A program made the position numbers and the translations under genes. Shown here in pieces: positions 43,420 through 53,400 of a stretch of DNA of 64,000 nt. Below the pieces are notes generated by a model. That model was not told the origin of the DNA, made no database searches, and saw only the letters and a list, made by a program, of their open reading frames with translations. The stretch is from JAUIEH01 sp964483375 (lineage in GTDB: Bacteria; Pseudomonadota; Alphaproteobacteria; Caulobacterales; Maricaulaceae), in contig CAZABJ010000001.1 of the NCBI GenBank assembly GCA_964483375.1, forward strand, positions 1 to 64,000, in the 5' to 3' direction. How positions within the stretch are numbered: the stretch's first letter is position 1; each line of letters starts with the position of its first letter.

Positions 43420-44385
43420 TTATGCCGCGGCCGTCGCGCGAGCGTAGCCGAGTTTTTCCAATTCCGACTGCAGCTCTGGGATCAGGGTGAAAAGGTCGCC
43501 CACCAAACCGTAGTCGGCGACTTGGAAGATCGGCGCTTCTTCATCCTTGTTGATGGCGACGATGACTTTCGAGTCCTTCATCCCCGCCAAGTGCTGGATC
43601 GCGCCGGAAATGCCGATGGCGAGGTAGAGTTCCGGCGCCACCACTTTGCCGGTCTGCCCGACTTGGTGATCATTGGAGATGTAGCCCGCATCCACCGCCG
43701 CGCGGCTCGCGCCCACCGCCGCGCCCAGTTGGTCGGCGAGCGGTTCGATGTAGGTGGTGAAATTGTCCGAAGAGGCGAGCGCGCGTCCGCCGGACACGAC
43801 GATTTTCGCCGCCGACAGCTCGGGCCGATCCGACGCGGAAAGCTCCTCTCCGACGAAGGACGACTTCAGCGCGCCGGGGTCGAACGCCACCGTCTCCACG
43901 CTTGCTGACCCGCCTTCGGCGGCGGCGGCGAACGATGTCGGCCGCACGGTGGCGATTTTTTTGGCGTCCGCCGAGCGCACCGTCATGAATGCGTTGCCCG
44001 CATAAATCGGCCGCACGAAGGTGTCGGGGCTTTCGATGGCGACGATTTCGGAGATTTGCATCACGTCCAGCTTGGCGGCGACGCGCGGCAGGAAGTTTTT
44101 GCCCGTGGTCGTCGCCGGCGCGAGCACCGCCTCGTATCCGTCGGCGAGCGACAGCACGAGCGCTTCCATGGCTTCGGCGAGCTGCTTCTCCAACGTGTCG
44201 TGATCGGCGTGCAGCACTTTGCGGACGCCCGCGATTTTACCCGCCGCTTCTGCGACGGCGCCGGCGCCCTTGCCGGCGACCAAAACGTCGATGTCGGAGC
44301 CGAACGCGCCTGCGGCTGTGACCACTTTATGCGTGGCGTCCTTCAGTTCGGCGTTGTCATGATCGGCGATGACGAGAACGGCCAT
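43420..44385 (-). CDS. etfA: Electron transfer flavoprotein alpha subunit EtfA
   Basis: EtfA holds the FAD that accepts electrons from acyl-CoA dehydrogenases. The 321-residue protein has an N-terminal adenine-nucleotide-like domain (MAVLVIADHDNAELKDAT) and the conserved C-terminal FAD domain: VVSGGRALASSDNF, AVGASRAAVDAGYISNDHQVGQTGKVVAPELYLAIGISGAIQHLAGMKDSKVIVAINKDEEAPIFQVADYGLVGDLF. The length is standard. The start ATG at 44385 overlaps the etfB stop (TAATG), so the two are translationally coupled. Confidence 0.97.
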   Translation of the reverse strand: MAVLVIADHDNAELKDATHKVVTAAGAFGSDIDVLVAGKGAGAVAEAAGKIAGVRKVLHADHDTLEKQLAEAMEALVLSLADGYEAVLAPATTTGKNFLPRVAAKLDVMQISEIVAIESPDTFVRPIYAGNAFMTVRSADAKKIATVRPTSFAAAAEGGSASVETVAFDPGALKSSFVGEELSASDRPELSAAKIVVSGGRALASSDNFTTYIEPLADQLGAAVGASRAAVDAGYISNDHQVGQTGKVVAPELYLAIGISGAIQHLAGMKDSKVIVAINKDEEAPIFQVADYGLVGDLFTLIPELQSELEKLGYARATAAA

Positions 44386-45134
44386 TAGAGCACCCCCGCT
44401 TCGGTTTTCAGCTTGTTGACGAGCTCAGAGACGCTTTCCACTTTCACGCCTGCTTCACGCTTCGGCGGCTCGGTGACCTTAACCACCGAAAGCCGCGGCG
44501 CCGTGTCGACGCCGTAGTCCGCCGGCGCCTTGACGTCGAGCGTCTTGCGCTTGGCTTTCATGATGTTCGGCAAAGAGGCGTAGCGCGGCTCGTTCAAGCG
44601 CAGGTCCGTGGTGATGATCGCGGGGCCTTCCAGCGCGACGGTTTGGAGGCCGCCGTCGACTTCCCGCGTCACGTGGAGCGCGCCGTTCGCCTTCTCGACT
44701 TTCGAGGCGAAGGTCCCTTGGGGCCAGCCCAAAAGCGCGCCGAGCATCTGCCCGGTCTGATTGGAGTCGTCATCGATCGCTTGCTTGCCGAGAATGACGA
44801 TGTCGGGCGTCTCCGCCTCGACGACCTTGGCGAGGATTTTCGCCACCGCGAGCGGCTCGACGACATCGTCGGACTGAACAAGGATCGCCCGGTCCGCGCC
44901 CATGGCCAGCGCCTGGCGGAGCTGCTCCTGCGCCTTTTCCGGGCCGATGCTGACGACGACGATCTCTTCAGCCGCGCCAGCTTCTTTCATGCGGACGGCC
45001 TCTTCGACCGCGATTTCGCAAAAGGGGTTCATCGCCATTTTGACGTTCGCCAGGTCCACGCCCGTTTGGTCGGACTTCACCCGGACTTTTACGTTGTAGT
45101 CGATGACCCGTTTCACGGGCACAAGCACTCTCAT
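44385..45134 (-). CDS. etfB: Electron transfer flavoprotein beta subunit EtfB
   Basis: EtfB, 249 residues, is the AMP-binding partner of EtfA. MRVLVPVKRVIDYNVKVRVK, KMAMNPFCEIAVEEAVRMKE, LGKQAIDDDSNQTGQMLGALL and RLNEPRYASLPNIMKAKRK (the recognition loop contacting acyl-CoA dehydrogenases) are all typical. The start ATG at 45134 is chosen over an arginine-rich extension. A perfect 18-bp palindrome lies about 130 bases upstream and could be its operator. The complex passes electrons to ubiquinone through ETF dehydrogenase, which is not in the window. Confidence 0.97.
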   Translation of the reverse strand: MRVLVPVKRVIDYNVKVRVKSDQTGVDLANVKMAMNPFCEIAVEEAVRMKEAGAAEEIVVVSIGPEKAQEQLRQALAMGADRAILVQSDDVVEPLAVAKILAKVVEAETPDIVILGKQAIDDDSNQTGQMLGALLGWPQGTFASKVEKANGALHVTREVDGGLQTVALEGPAIITTDLRLNEPRYASLPNIMKAKRKTLDVKAPADYGVDTAPRLSVVKVTEPPKREAGVKVESVSELVNKLKTEAGVL

Positions 45135-45260
45135 GGGCTTCTCCGGCGTTTCCTCACGACGCGCGCCCCTTCGCGAGCGATGCGCCGACCTGATTGGACG
45201 ATGACTGAGCGCGCGCCGCAACCGACGCTGCACGAGCACCTGCGCGGGGGGATAGCTTAC

Positions 45261-45278
45261 GTTGACGTTAACGTCAAC
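45261..45278. promoter_or_regulatory. Perfect 18-bp palindrome upstream of etfBA
   Basis: GTTGACGTTAACGTCAAC is a perfect inverted repeat 127 bases before etfB and about 100 before the small plus-strand gene at 45377. Its TTGACGT-ACGTCAA half-sites resemble, from memory, MerR-type operators such as those of LiuR, which control branched-chain amino-acid and fatty-acid degradation genes including etf. The match is inferred, not computed. It could also serve the divergent gene set. Confidence 0.6.
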
Positions 45279-45376
45279 TTGAGCGTGGCTGCTCCGCGAA
45301 CTCTGCTCGCTTTCGGCGGTTTGGCGAGAGGGCGCCTCGTGCGTTGGCGGATTGCTCGATATTCGAAGAGCGGCAA

Positions 45377-45610
45377 GTGAAGCGATCCGAAAAAAGTGAC
45401 GCGGCGGCTGTCCTACGGGAATACCTGACCCACCCCGCCTCGGTCGTTTATGTTTTTGACCGGCGCAACCATCTGTTCCAACCCCCCGAAACCGGCGCCA
45501 TGACGGTGTACATCAACACACCGGTCACCTTTGATGAAAGCGCGCTCGCCTTCATCGCCGACTGGATGGTCGGGGTCGCCGGCGCGGCGGCTCAAGAACA
45601 CCCGGACTGA
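45377..45610 (+). CDS. Small protein of unknown function
   Basis: A frame of 77 residues from a GTG at 45377 (KRSEKSDAAAVLREYLTHPASVVYVFDRRNHLFQPPETG), ending AFIADWMVGVAGAAAQEHPD. It contains a compact mixed alpha/beta pattern with no signal peptide. A longer frame opens at a TTG at 45344. The upstream AAGAG is a weak ribosome site. It ends 16 bases before the serine hydrolase gene, probably in the same transcript. The family is not recognised. Confidence 0.5.
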   Translation: MKRSEKSDAAAVLREYLTHPASVVYVFDRRNHLFQPPETGAMTVYINTPVTFDESALAFIADWMVGVAGAAAQEHPD

Positions 45611-45626
45611 GAACAGGAAGACAGAT

Positions 45627-47075
45627 ATGAAACGCCGCACCTTTCTGATCGGGGCGGCCGCCGCTGGCGCGGTCGCGACCCAAGTTAGCCGCGTCTTCGC
45701 GCAAGACGCGGCGTCGCTCGCTGGCGAATGGGGCGGCTATATCCAAGCGGGTCCGCAGCGCCTGCGGCTCCGCTTTGAGATTGGCTATGACGGCGACGGA
45801 TTGTCGGTCACCGCCTATTCAATCGATCAGGGCGGCGGAGCGTTCCCGGGCGAGGCGGCCGCGCTGGACGGAGATGTCTTCACCGTCGACTTTCCGCTGG
45901 TTCGCGGCCGGTATGAGGGCCGTCTGGTCGATGCCGACACTATCGAAGGGTCGTGGAGCCAAGGCGCTTCGATCGCCATGACCCTCGTTCGAAACCCCGA
46001 CTTTGACGCCATGTTGCGCGAAGGCCTGTCCGAACCGCTCACGGCGGAAAGCCTCGAAGCGCTGCGTCAAAGCGCCGGCGCGCCAGCCCTGGCGGTTGCC
46101 GCGGTCGGGCCGGCGGGAGCGACGTCGCTGGTCACCGGCGTTCGCCGAGCCGGCGGCGAAGTTGCGGCGACGACCGAGGATCTCTGGCATATCGGCTCCA
46201 TCACGAAGTCTTTCACAGGGACGCTTGTGGCGCGCCTCGCCGAGGCGGGCGTCGTGGCGTGGGATGACACCGTCGAAAGCCGGCTCGGCGAGGATGCGCC
46301 GGAAATGCGCGACGCCTATCGCAGCGTCACCTTTCGACACCTGCTCAGTCATCGCGCGGGGTTGCCGGCGAATATCGACGTCCAAGCGCTCATCGCTTTT
46401 CCGCGCGAAGAAGACGACCCGCGCGGCTCGCGGTTGGACTATGCGCGCCAGGCCCTTCAGTCCGACCCTGTCGGTCCGCCGGAAGAGACCTTTGTCTACT
46501 CAAATTCCGGCTATGTGATCGCCGGGGCGATGCTTGAGGCGGCGACCGGGCGGACCTGGGAAAGCCTCATGCGCGCCCATGTGTTCGACCCCTTGGCGCT
46601 GGGGTCCGCCGGCTTCGGTGCGCCAGGCGTGGTTGGCGCGCTCGATCAACCGCTCGGGCACGGATTGGAGGCGGGGTCGTCGCCGTCGCCCGATGCGACC
46701 CGCGTCGCTGTGGCCCTGAGCGAGCCGGCGACGGACAACCCGGCCGTCCTGGGACCGGCGGGGCGCATCCATATCGGATTTGCGGATCTTTTGCGGTATC
46801 TCTCCGCGCATCGGGATCACGCCCCCTATCTCACGCCGGAAAGTTGGGAGATGCTTCACACGCCGCCCTTCGGAGGCGACTACGCGATGGGCTGGGTGGC
46901 GCGGGGGAATGGCGCGCGCTGGCACAATGGCTCGAATACGCTGTGGTACGCTGAGGCGGTGTTCGACCGGGAGCGCGGCGTCGTCGCCTGCGCCGCGGCG
47001 AATGACGGGGTCTTGTCGATAACCTCGCCAGCGGTCGGCCAGGCGCTCAGCCAGGCCGTCGATACCGTGACGTGA
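45627..47075 (+). CDS. Serine hydrolase of the beta-lactamase/esterase class C fold
   Basis: A 482-residue exported enzyme. The N-terminus MKRRTFLIGAAAAGAVATQ is a Tat-type signal (R-R-T-F-L). A 110-residue beta-rich domain follows (GEWGGYIQAGPQRLRLRFEI), then the penicillin-binding-like domain. That domain holds the S-x-x-K nucleophile motif in HIGSITKSFTGTLVARL, the YSNSGYVIAGAMLE (Y-x-N) segment, and WHNGSN in place of K-T-G. Relatives include esterases and D-Ala-D-Ala peptidases; the substrate here is unknown. The start ATG at 45627 follows a GGAAGA site. It overlaps the EamA gene by GTGA. Confidence 0.9.
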   Translation: MKRRTFLIGAAAAGAVATQVSRVFAQDAASLAGEWGGYIQAGPQRLRLRFEIGYDGDGLSVTAYSIDQGGGAFPGEAAALDGDVFTVDFPLVRGRYEGRLVDADTIEGSWSQGASIAMTLVRNPDFDAMLREGLSEPLTAESLEALRQSAGAPALAVAAVGPAGATSLVTGVRRAGGEVAATTEDLWHIGSITKSFTGTLVARLAEAGVVAWDDTVESRLGEDAPEMRDAYRSVTFRHLLSHRAGLPANIDVQALIAFPREEDDPRGSRLDYARQALQSDPVGPPEETFVYSNSGYVIAGAMLEAATGRTWESLMRAHVFDPLALGSAGFGAPGVVGALDQPLGHGLEAGSSPSPDATRVAVALSEPATDNPAVLGPAGRIHIGFADLLRYLSAHRDHAPYLTPESWEMLHTPPFGGDYAMGWVARGNGARWHNGSNTLWYAEAVFDRERGVVACAAANDGVLSITSPAVGQALSQAVDTVT

Positions 47076-48034
47076 CCCAAACCGCCGCGATCGAGCCGGG
47101 GGAAACCCACGACGCGGCGGAGCGGGCGGTGGCGCTTGTCGCGCTTTTCCTCGGCGCCTGCGCCATCGGAACGGCGGCGATTTTTGTGCGTTTGGCCGAG
47201 CTTGAGGGCGTTGGGGCGACGGCGGCGGGGTTTTGGCGGCTCGTCTTCGCCCTTCCGCTGCTGGCGGTTTGGGCGGCGTTTGAGAAGCCCGTCCCCCAGC
47301 GGGAGACGGCGCCGGGCGGGGTGCGGGCGGGTTTGAAATTCGCCGTGTTCGCAGGGCTTTTCTTCGCGGGCGACCTCGCCTTTTGGCATGCGGGAATCGT
47401 GCGGACGACCGCCGCAAACGCCACCTTGCTTGCGAACCTCTCTCCGGTCGTGGTGACGGTCGTCGCTTGGGTCTTTCTCCGAGAACGGATCTCTCAGCGG
47501 TTCCTCATCGGCCTTGGTCTGGCGGTGGCCGGCGCCGCATTGTTGTCAGGGGCGAATTTTCGGTCCTCGCCTGAGGCGCTCACCGGTGACGCGCTCTCCG
47601 CACTGACCGCCGTTTGGTACGCGGCCTACTTCCTTGCGACCAAGTCCGCCCGCGCGCGGCTCGGCGCTGGGCGGGTGATGGTGGTGGGGACAGCGGTGGG
47701 CGTGGCGCCGCTCGCCCTTCTGAGCCTTGCGTTTGGCGAGACGATTTTGCCGCCGACGCCGCTGGGCTGGCTTTGGGTGATGGCGCTGGGCATGTTTGCG
47801 CACGTCTTTGGCCAGGGGGCCATCGCGTTCGGTCTGGGGCGGCTGCCCGCAGCGCGCTCGGCCATCGTCGTGCTCATTCAGCCCGTGGTCGCCGCCTTGT
47901 TGGGGTTGTGGCTGTTTCAAGAGGCCATCGGCCCTTGGCAGGCGGCGGGCGGGGCGCTGGTGCTCGCCGGCGTTTTATACGCGCAACGGCTGAAGGCGCA
48001 GCGCCGCAGTGGACAGCCGCGCGCTGAGGAGTAG
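47072..48034 (+). CDS. EamA/DMT family transporter
   Basis: A 320-residue inner-membrane protein of the drug/metabolite transporter superfamily, with ten hydrophobic segments in two EamA halves. The first half includes GTAAIFVRLAELEGVGATAAGFWRLVFALPLLAVW and FWHAGIVRTTAANATLLANLSPVVVTVVAWVFLRERIS. The second ends GRLPAARSAIVVLIQPVVAALLGLWLFQEAIGPWQ, the usual E-A-motif. The substrate is unknown. It starts with GTG at 47072 within the end of the serine hydrolase gene, suggesting coupled translation of hydrolase and exporter. Confidence 0.92.
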   Translation: MTQTAAIEPGETHDAAERAVALVALFLGACAIGTAAIFVRLAELEGVGATAAGFWRLVFALPLLAVWAAFEKPVPQRETAPGGVRAGLKFAVFAGLFFAGDLAFWHAGIVRTTAANATLLANLSPVVVTVVAWVFLRERISQRFLIGLGLAVAGAALLSGANFRSSPEALTGDALSALTAVWYAAYFLATKSARARLGAGRVMVVGTAVGVAPLALLSLAFGETILPPTPLGWLWVMALGMFAHVFGQGAIAFGLGRLPAARSAIVVLIQPVVAALLGLWLFQEAIGPWQAAGGALVLAGVLYAQRLKAQRRSGQPRAEE

Positions 48035-48075
48035 AACGCCTACCCTGCCTTTGTGACAACGCTAGGGGCGCGCTC

Positions 48076-49146
48076 GTGGCTCACACGGACGGTTTTCTTT
48101 ACGACATTTGGTACGTCGCCGCGCTCGCCCGCGATGTGAAGCCAGGGGCGATGATCCGCAAGGAGCTTCTCGGCGAGCCGGTGGTGTTAGGGCGGACAAA
48201 GTCCGGCGAGGCGTTCGCGCTTCGGGACATTTGCCCCCATCGGGCCGCGCCGTTCTCCGCTGGACGCGTCGTGGAGGATTTCGAGCCGGGCGAGGGGGCT
48301 GCGGTGGAGTGCCCCTATCATGGTTGGCGGTTCCGCGCCGCCGACGGGGTCTGCGCGGCCATCCCCTCGCTCGCCTCTGGCCAGGACTTCGAGGTCGAAC
48401 GCATCCGGGTGCGCCGCTATCCCCTGCGCGAGCAGGAAGGGCTCATCTGGATCTATGTCGCCGCGAACAAGCACTTCGTCGGCGAGCCCGAAAATGAGCC
48501 GCCGCAATATGACCCGCCGGGCGAGGCCCGCGTACGCTTCGTGGAGCGCGCCACGTTCGACTGTCATGTGGACCACGCCGTCATCGGTTTGATGGACCCC
48601 GCGCACGGTCCCTTCGTGCATCGCCAATGGTGGTGGCGCTCCGAAACGTCGATGCATGAGAAGGCCAAGGCGTTCGCGCCGGTCGAGCATGGCTTCCAAA
48701 TGGTCGCCCACCGCCCCTCGTCGAACAGCTACGCCTACAAGATCCTGGGCGGCGCGCCGACCACGGAGATCACGTTCCGGCTGCCTGGCGTCCGTACGGA
48801 ACGGGTGCGCAATGAAAAGAACGACGTTCTGGGCTTCACCGCCGTAACGCCGCAGAACCGGAACGCGACCGAGATCACGCAGGTTTTCTTCTGGAAGTCC
48901 TCGGTCATGTCGATGATGCGGCCGCTGATGCGCCCCTTCGTAAAGGCGTTCCTGAACCAGGACGGCGACATGGTGAACCTTCAACAAGAGGGTTTGAAAT
49001 ACGACCCCAATCTCATGTTCGTCGACGACGCCGACATGCAGGCCAAGTGGTATCACCGCCTCAAGAAGGAATGGGACGCCGCACAGGAGGAAAACCGGCC
49101 CTTCGTCAATCCCGTGGAGCCGGTGACGCTGCGCTGGCGGAGCTGA
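48076..49146 (+). CDS. Rieske non-heme iron oxygenase (ring-hydroxylating type)
   Basis: A 356-residue oxygenase. The Rieske centre ligands are in ICPHRAAPFSAGRV (C-x-H) and ECPYHGWRFRAADG (C-x2-H), residues about 45-90. The catalytic domain has the mononuclear iron pair in FDCHVDHAVIGLMDPAHGPFVHRQWWW. A later Asp should complete the site. The length and sequence fit single-component Rieske oxygenases acting with a separate reductase, none of which is adjacent. The substrate is unknown. The start is GTG at 48076 with AGGGG upstream. It follows the EamA gene in the same direction. Confidence 0.9.
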   Translation: MAHTDGFLYDIWYVAALARDVKPGAMIRKELLGEPVVLGRTKSGEAFALRDICPHRAAPFSAGRVVEDFEPGEGAAVECPYHGWRFRAADGVCAAIPSLASGQDFEVERIRVRRYPLREQEGLIWIYVAANKHFVGEPENEPPQYDPPGEARVRFVERATFDCHVDHAVIGLMDPAHGPFVHRQWWWRSETSMHEKAKAFAPVEHGFQMVAHRPSSNSYAYKILGGAPTTEITFRLPGVRTERVRNEKNDVLGFTAVTPQNRNATEITQVFFWKSSVMSMMRPLMRPFVKAFLNQDGDMVNLQQEGLKYDPNLMFVDDADMQAKWYHRLKKEWDAAQEENRPFVNPVEPVTLRWRS

Positions 49147-49281
49147 CCCTCTCAGGCGCTACGAAGCCCAACGCTGTCCGATCTGCGGTTGCTGCACCGC
49201 GGCGAATGCCCTAAGCGCTGAGAGGACCAGGGTGGTCGGGCCTGTCAACACGCGCGACTTGCGCCAGCTTTAGAGGCGGAC

Positions 49282-50394
49282 ATGAATCGAGTGATCGGCT
49301 TGGCGGTCTTGATGGCGCTTGGCGTGGGCAAACCCGTCGCAGCGCAAATCCCTGGCGTGGCCCCGAGCGAACGGCCGACCGTCGTCGTGATCGAAACGGC
49401 CCTGTCAGACGTCACGCCGAGTTTTGAATTTGTCGGCCGCGCGGAGGCCTCCGCGGAGGTTGAGTTGCGCGCGCGGGTCGAAGGCGTCCTTGAACAGGCT
49501 GATTTCGTCGAGGGCGGCCCGGTCCAAGCCGATGTGGCGCTCTTCGTCATCGAACGGGCGCCTTATGAGATCGGCTTACAGCAGCGCCAGGCCGAGTTGG
49601 CCGGCGCGCAGGCCGTGGAGACCAACGCACGCGCTGATTTCGCACGGCAGTCAGAGCTCAGGGGGCGAGGCACGATATCCCAGGCCAGTTTGGACGCCTC
49701 CCAAGCGAATCTGGGCAGCGCCCAAGCGAACGTCCAACTCGCCGAAGCCGCCGTCGCCAGGGCCGAACTCGATCTGTCTTACACCGAGATCGCCAGTCCC
49801 ATTGAGGGCGTGATCAGCGCGCGAAACTTCGACGTCGGCAATCTGGTCAGCCCCTCCAGCGGGCCCCTGGCGACGGTGCGCGACATCGATCCCATCTATG
49901 TGACGATTGAAATCAGCGATCGCTATATGTTGGAGGCGCGGCGGGAAGGCATCGATTTGGCCAACCCGCAAGTGTCCCCGTCGCTGACATTGGTCGACGG
50001 CCAGACCTATGAGCATCCCGGCCGGTTCACTTATCTGGCGCCCGCCGTCGACCGCAGCACCGACACCGTCACCTCCCGGGCGGAGTTCCCCAATCCCGAC
50101 CGGTTGCTGGTCCCTGGCCAGTTGATGACCGTCGTGGTGAGGCCGCGCGAGCCGATCACCGCCATTCGCGTGCCGCAAGCCGCGGTCTTGGAGGATCGGG
50201 ACGGCTACTTCGTGCTGGTGGCGAATGCGGAAAACATCGTCGAGGAACGGCGCATCACCATTGAGCCGGAGTTGGAGACGGAGACCGATTGGGTGGTCTC
50301 CGCCGGGCTTCAGGTGGGAGAGCGGCTCATCGTGCGCGGCATCCAGCGCGCACGCCCCGGCATTGAGGTCACGCCGGTCACCGAGGAAAGCTGA
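49282..50394 (+). CDS. RND efflux periplasmic adaptor (membrane fusion protein)
   Basis: A 370-residue periplasmic adaptor of the AcrA/MexA type. A signal peptide (MNRVIGLAVLMALGVGKPVAAQ) is followed by the lipoyl/barrel-sandwich half FEFVGRAEASAEVELRARVEGVLEQADFVEGGPV. A helical hairpin follows (residues about 100-165, with LQQRQAELAGAQAV and TISQASLDASQANLGSAQANVQLAEAAVARAELDL), then IASPIEGVISARNFDVGNLVSPSSGPLATVRDIDPI. There is no lipobox. It lies 6 bases before the RND pump gene. No TolC-type outer-membrane gene is present here. Confidence 0.94.
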   Translation: MNRVIGLAVLMALGVGKPVAAQIPGVAPSERPTVVVIETALSDVTPSFEFVGRAEASAEVELRARVEGVLEQADFVEGGPVQADVALFVIERAPYEIGLQQRQAELAGAQAVETNARADFARQSELRGRGTISQASLDASQANLGSAQANVQLAEAAVARAELDLSYTEIASPIEGVISARNFDVGNLVSPSSGPLATVRDIDPIYVTIEISDRYMLEARREGIDLANPQVSPSLTLVDGQTYEHPGRFTYLAPAVDRSTDTVTSRAEFPNPDRLLVPGQLMTVVVRPREPITAIRVPQAAVLEDRDGYFVLVANAENIVEERRITIEPELETETDWVVSAGLQVGERLIVRGIQRARPGIEVTPVTEES

Positions 50395-50400
50395 CGCATC

Positions 50401-53400
50401 ATGCTTTCAGCCTTTTTTATCGAGCGGCCGCGTTTCGCTTATGTCATCGCCATCATCACGGTTTTGGGCGGGTTGATCGCGCTCAATTCGCTGCCGGTTG
50501 CGGAGTATCCCAACATCGCGCCGCCGCAGGTGACCGTGAATGCGACCTATCCCGGCGCAAGCGCCGAGGTCGTTGAGGAATCCGTCGCCGCCATCATCGA
50601 GGAAGAGGTCAACGGCGTCGACGGCATGACCTACATGTCGTCAACAAGTTCGAATGACGGCGGGTATTCGCTCACGGTCAATTTCGCCGTCGGCACGGAT
50701 GCGGACATCGCCGCGGTCAATGTCCAAAACCGCGTCGCGATCGCTGAAGCGCGCCTGCCGCAAGAAGTTCGAGAGCGCGGCGTGACGACGCGCAAGCAGT
50801 CGTCATCGATCCTGATGATCATCAGTCTGGTGTCCCCGGAGGGTTCTCGCGACGAGCTCTATCTGAGCAACTACGCCTCTATCAATCTCCAAGATCGCCT
50901 CGCCCGGATTGACGGGGTGGGCAGCGTTTCACAATTCGGCGCGCTTGATTACGGCATGCGCGTCTGGCTGGACCCTGATCGGCTCTACGCGCTCGACCTC
51001 ACCGCAGGCGATATCGAAGCCGCGATCCGCGAGCAGAACGTCCTCGCTGCAGCGGGCCAAATCGGCGCGCCGCCTTTCGACACCCCGCCGAGCCTCCAAT
51101 TCTCCCTCGTCGCCGAAGGGCGGCTCGCCACGGAAGCGGAATTCAACGACATCATCGTGCGGTCGAACCCCAACGGCTCGGTGATCCGCTTGGGCGACGT
51201 GGCCCGCGTTGAGCTCGGCTCTCAGGCCTATTCCGCATCCTCGCGCGTCAATAACGCGCCCGCCGCGAACATCGCCATCTATCAGTCGCCCGAAGCCGAC
51301 GCGCTGGCCGTCGCGGACTTGGTGTATGAGGAACTTGAGCGTCTCGCCGCGCGTTTCCCCGAGGGCGTAGAGCATTCCATTCTCTACGACACGACCCTCT
51401 CAGTCCGCGCCTCGGTGGCCGAAGTGGTCGAGACGCTGTTCATCACTTTCTTGCTCGTTGTGGCGGTGACCTTCTTCTTCCTCGCCGATTGGCGCGCCAC
51501 GCTCATCCCCACGCTTGCGATCCCCGTGTCGCTTGTCGGGGCGTTCGCCGCGTTGTTCGTGTTTGGTTTCACCATCAACATGATCACGCTGTTCGCGATC
51601 ATTCTCGCCATCGGGATCGTGGTGGATGATTCCATCGTCGTGGTCGAAAACGTCCGGCGCATCATCGATGAAACGGGGCAAAGCGCGCCCGACGCGACCC
51701 GCCAAGCGATGCGCGAGGTCACCGGTCCGGTCATCGCCACGACGCTGGTGTTGTTCGCGGTGTTCGTGCCGGTGTCCTTCATGCCCGGCACGACCGGGGA
51801 GCTTTACCGCCAGTTCGCGATCACGATCTGCGCGGCGGTGGGCATTTCCTCCGTCAGCGCGCTCACCCTGTCGCCCGCGCTGTGCGCGTCGATCCTTCGT
51901 CCCAGCACCGAGCCCCGCGGCCCCTTGCGGTGGTTCACGCGCGTCGTGTTCCGCGCCCGCGACGGCTATGCCTGGGCGGTCGGCAAGATGCTGCGGTTCG
52001 TCGCAATTTCGCTAGCGGCCTTCGCCGGCATCGCCGTGATGACGGGATTGATGTTCCAGTCGGTCCCGACTGGATTTTTGCCGTATGAGGACCGCGGCGC
52101 GTTTTTCGCCAACGTGCAACTGCCCGACGGGGCCTCGCTCGCGAGAACCGAGGAGGTTACCGAGGGCATCGTCGAGGACGTGCTCGCGATCAACGGCGTC
52201 TCCGACGTCATTTCCGTATCGGGTTTCAGCCTCCTCTCCGGCGTCGCTTCAAACGGCGCGCTTATGGTCATCACGCTTGACCACTGGGACGACCGGCAAA
52301 CCATGGAGACGCTTTGGTTCCGGATCCTCCGACAAATCAACGGGCGTCTGGCGACGAATATCGACGCGGAGGCCTTCGCCTTTCCCCCCCCGCCGATCGC
52401 CGGTCTGGGCATGTCCGGCGGTCTGGAAGCGCAAATCCAAGACGTCGAAGCCCGCGGGGCTCAGGATCTCGCCGCGGCTGTGCGCGGGTTCGTCTTCGCG
52501 GCCAATGACGTGACGCGCGGTTCCACCGACGACCCTGCATTCGACCAGGTGTTCTCTACGTTCTCCGCCAATAACCCGAGAATATCGCTAAGAGTGGACC
52601 GGGAGCGGGCCGAGGTCTTAAACGTGCCCTTGGCGCAGATTTTCAATACGCTCCAAACCTATTTGGGGTCCTCTTACGTCAATGACTTCAATCTGTTCGG
52701 CAATGTCTATCGCGTCATGCTGCAGGCTGAAGCCGAGAACCGCGACTCGCTGGAAGATATTTTGCGTCTGCATGTGCGGTCCAACACCGGCGCGATGGTG
52801 CCTATGTCCGCGCTCATCACGTTGGAGCCGAGCCTCGGACCCTTGTCGATCAGCCGCTACAATCAGTTCGCGTCGGCTTCGGTCACCGGCCAACCCGCGC
52901 AAGGCGTGAGTTCGGGAGAGGCGATCGCGGCTCTGGAGCGGGCGGTCGAGGAGGCGCTCCCTCAAGGCTATGCGTTGGAATGGACGGGCTCAGCGCAGCA
53001 GGAATTGGAGGCCGGCGGCCTTGTGGGCTTGATTTTCGCCTTGGCCTTTATTTTCGCCTATCTGTTTTTGGTGGCGCAGTATGAAAGCTGGAGCATTCCG
53101 GTATCGGTGATGCTGTCGGTCATCGTGGCGCTGTTCGGCGCGCTTATTCCGCTCGCCGTGTTGCCGTTTCTCGACAACAATCTCTACGCTCAAATCGGCA
53201 TGATCATGTTGATCGGACTGGCGAGCAAGAACGCCATTCTCATCGTGGAATTTGCAAAAGCGCGAAGGGAGGCGGGGTTGAGCGCGCGGGAGGCGGCGCT
53301 CGAAGGCGCGCGCTTGCGCTTCCGGGCGGTGATGATGACGGCGTTGTCCTTCATTATCGGCGTGGCGCCGTTGATCCTCGCGTCGGGCGCGGGGGCGTCG

